Shown here: positions 5,331-5,535 of the stretch, piece after piece
Position numbering within the stretch: the stretch's first letter is position 1
Layout of the letters: each line of letters opens with the position of its first letter
Source: Flectobacillus sp.
GTDB taxonomy: Bacteria > Bacteroidota > Bacteroidia > Cytophagales > Spirosomataceae
Reading direction: 5' to 3'
Length of the DNA stretch: 5,535 nucleotides
Assembly: GCA_029865665.1 (NCBI GenBank)
Contig: JARXAV010000344.1
Location: forward strand, 1-5,535
The notes under the pieces: generated by a model
Databases searched by the model: none
The model's input: the letters and a program-made list of their open reading frames with translations, nothing else
What the model was told of the DNA's origin: nothing
Made by a program: the position numbers and the translations under genes

Positions 5331-5535
5331 CTAAACTATGAAAATATAGCTGGTTGGGTCAATCAAAACGCCATTTTTTCTAAATTCAAGGTGAACGTGG
5401 TCGGTTACGGGACTGCCGTATTTTTCGGAAATTGCTTGGGCTATACCGATTTGTTCGCCTCGCTTTACTTGCTTGCCTACCTTGGAGGGAAGCAAGTAAA
5501 ATAACTTTACTTCGTTGCCTTTGTTGTCGGCCAAC
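5331..5535 (-). CDS. M23-type metallopeptidase, C-terminal fragment (continues beyond the window)
   Basis: The minus strand is open from the window edge to the TAG at 5331-5333 and gives 67 residues. The pattern VGKQVKRGEQIGIAQ at 19-33 and DHVHLEFRKNGVLIDPTSYI at 45-64 matches the end of the LytM/M23 fold. His46 and His48 of the HVH motif correspond to the catalytic and zinc-binding histidines. M23 enzymes cut peptide bridges of peptidoglycan, and secreted, cell-division, phage and conjugation versions exist. The usual GPHLHFE is varied to TDHVHLEF, a moderately divergent form. The start, the first zinc ligands and any signal peptide lie outside. It converges on the integrase gene, with about 200 bases of repeats and a terminator between. 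Whether it belongs to the element or the host is open. Confidence 0.75.
   Translation of the reverse strand, partial: LADNKGNEVKLFYLLPSKVGKQVKRGEQIGIAQAISEKYGSPVTDHVHLEFRKNGVLIDPTSYIFIV

Larger units (their letters stand above)
3824..5535. mobile_element. Left end of a probable integrated element (island, prophage or remnant) at ssrA
   Basis: The inferred element starts at the ssrA 3' end, carries a complete tyrosine recombinase as its first gene and continues past the right edge of the window. Supporting signs are the int-next-to-ssrA layout, repeat clusters on both sides of int (3911-3931 and 5231-5323), and the altered CTA at the tmRNA end. No structural, conjugation or excisionase gene is visible here. 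The M23-type peptidase fragment could be element cargo or host DNA. The right boundary is unknown. Confidence 0.45.

Noticed and set aside
3824..5535. CRISPR array or tandem spacer structure
   Set aside because: The repeats seen (GTCGGTAAAA and TTTGTAAC) are 8-12 bases long, only two to four copies, with irregular short spacing; no CRISPR-like repeat length or cas gene is present.

Overview
The window looks like a chromosomal segment of a Bacteroidota bacterium, probably a member of the Cytophagales. The evidence is AT-rich spacers, starts without Shine-Dalgarno sequences, promoter motifs resembling the Bacteroidota TTTG/TAnnTTTG type, a tmRNA tag ending in AMAA, and an integrase with the N-terminal domain typical of Bacteroidota. 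No genus can be named from the sequence alone.

Left part (1-2911), ordinary chromosome: the last 24 codons of a probable TolC-type efflux protein are followed by a hairpin terminator. Next comes a POTRA-less BamA/TamA-type outer-membrane barrel (403-1542). An inverted-repeat terminator follows, and its best T-tract faces the minus strand. An AT-rich spacer then holds one doubtful lysine-rich small ORF. A likely two-gene unit follows: a DUF952 protein (2033-2341) and a YfcE/MJ0936-type metallophosphoesterase (2402-2911). Neither has an obvious functional link to the outer-membrane genes.

Middle (2912-3823): a spacer of about 420 bases with no intact gene contains fragmentary minus-strand reading frames. 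It ends in a strong Rho-independent terminator whose transcript is unknown. A promoter and the one-piece tmRNA gene ssrA (3425-3820) come next. The tRNA-like ends, tag reading frame (GNSSFAMAA-stop) and internal stems are visible. The genome encodes ACTA instead of ACCA at the 3' end.

Right part (3824-5535), probable mobile element: a strong terminator and a tandem GTCGGTAAAA repeat lead into a complete tyrosine recombinase (3931-5127) reading away from ssrA. Its catalytic residues are all present. This layout is typical of an island or prophage integrated at the 3' end of ssrA, with the ssrA T-arm and acceptor as the attachment site. Beyond the integrase terminator is a cluster of repeated TTTGTAAC boxes and small palindromes, and then the C-terminal end of a convergent M23-type metallopeptidase that runs off the window. 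The second attachment site and the rest of the element lie outside, so the element's nature (phage, integrative element or remnant) cannot be settled here.
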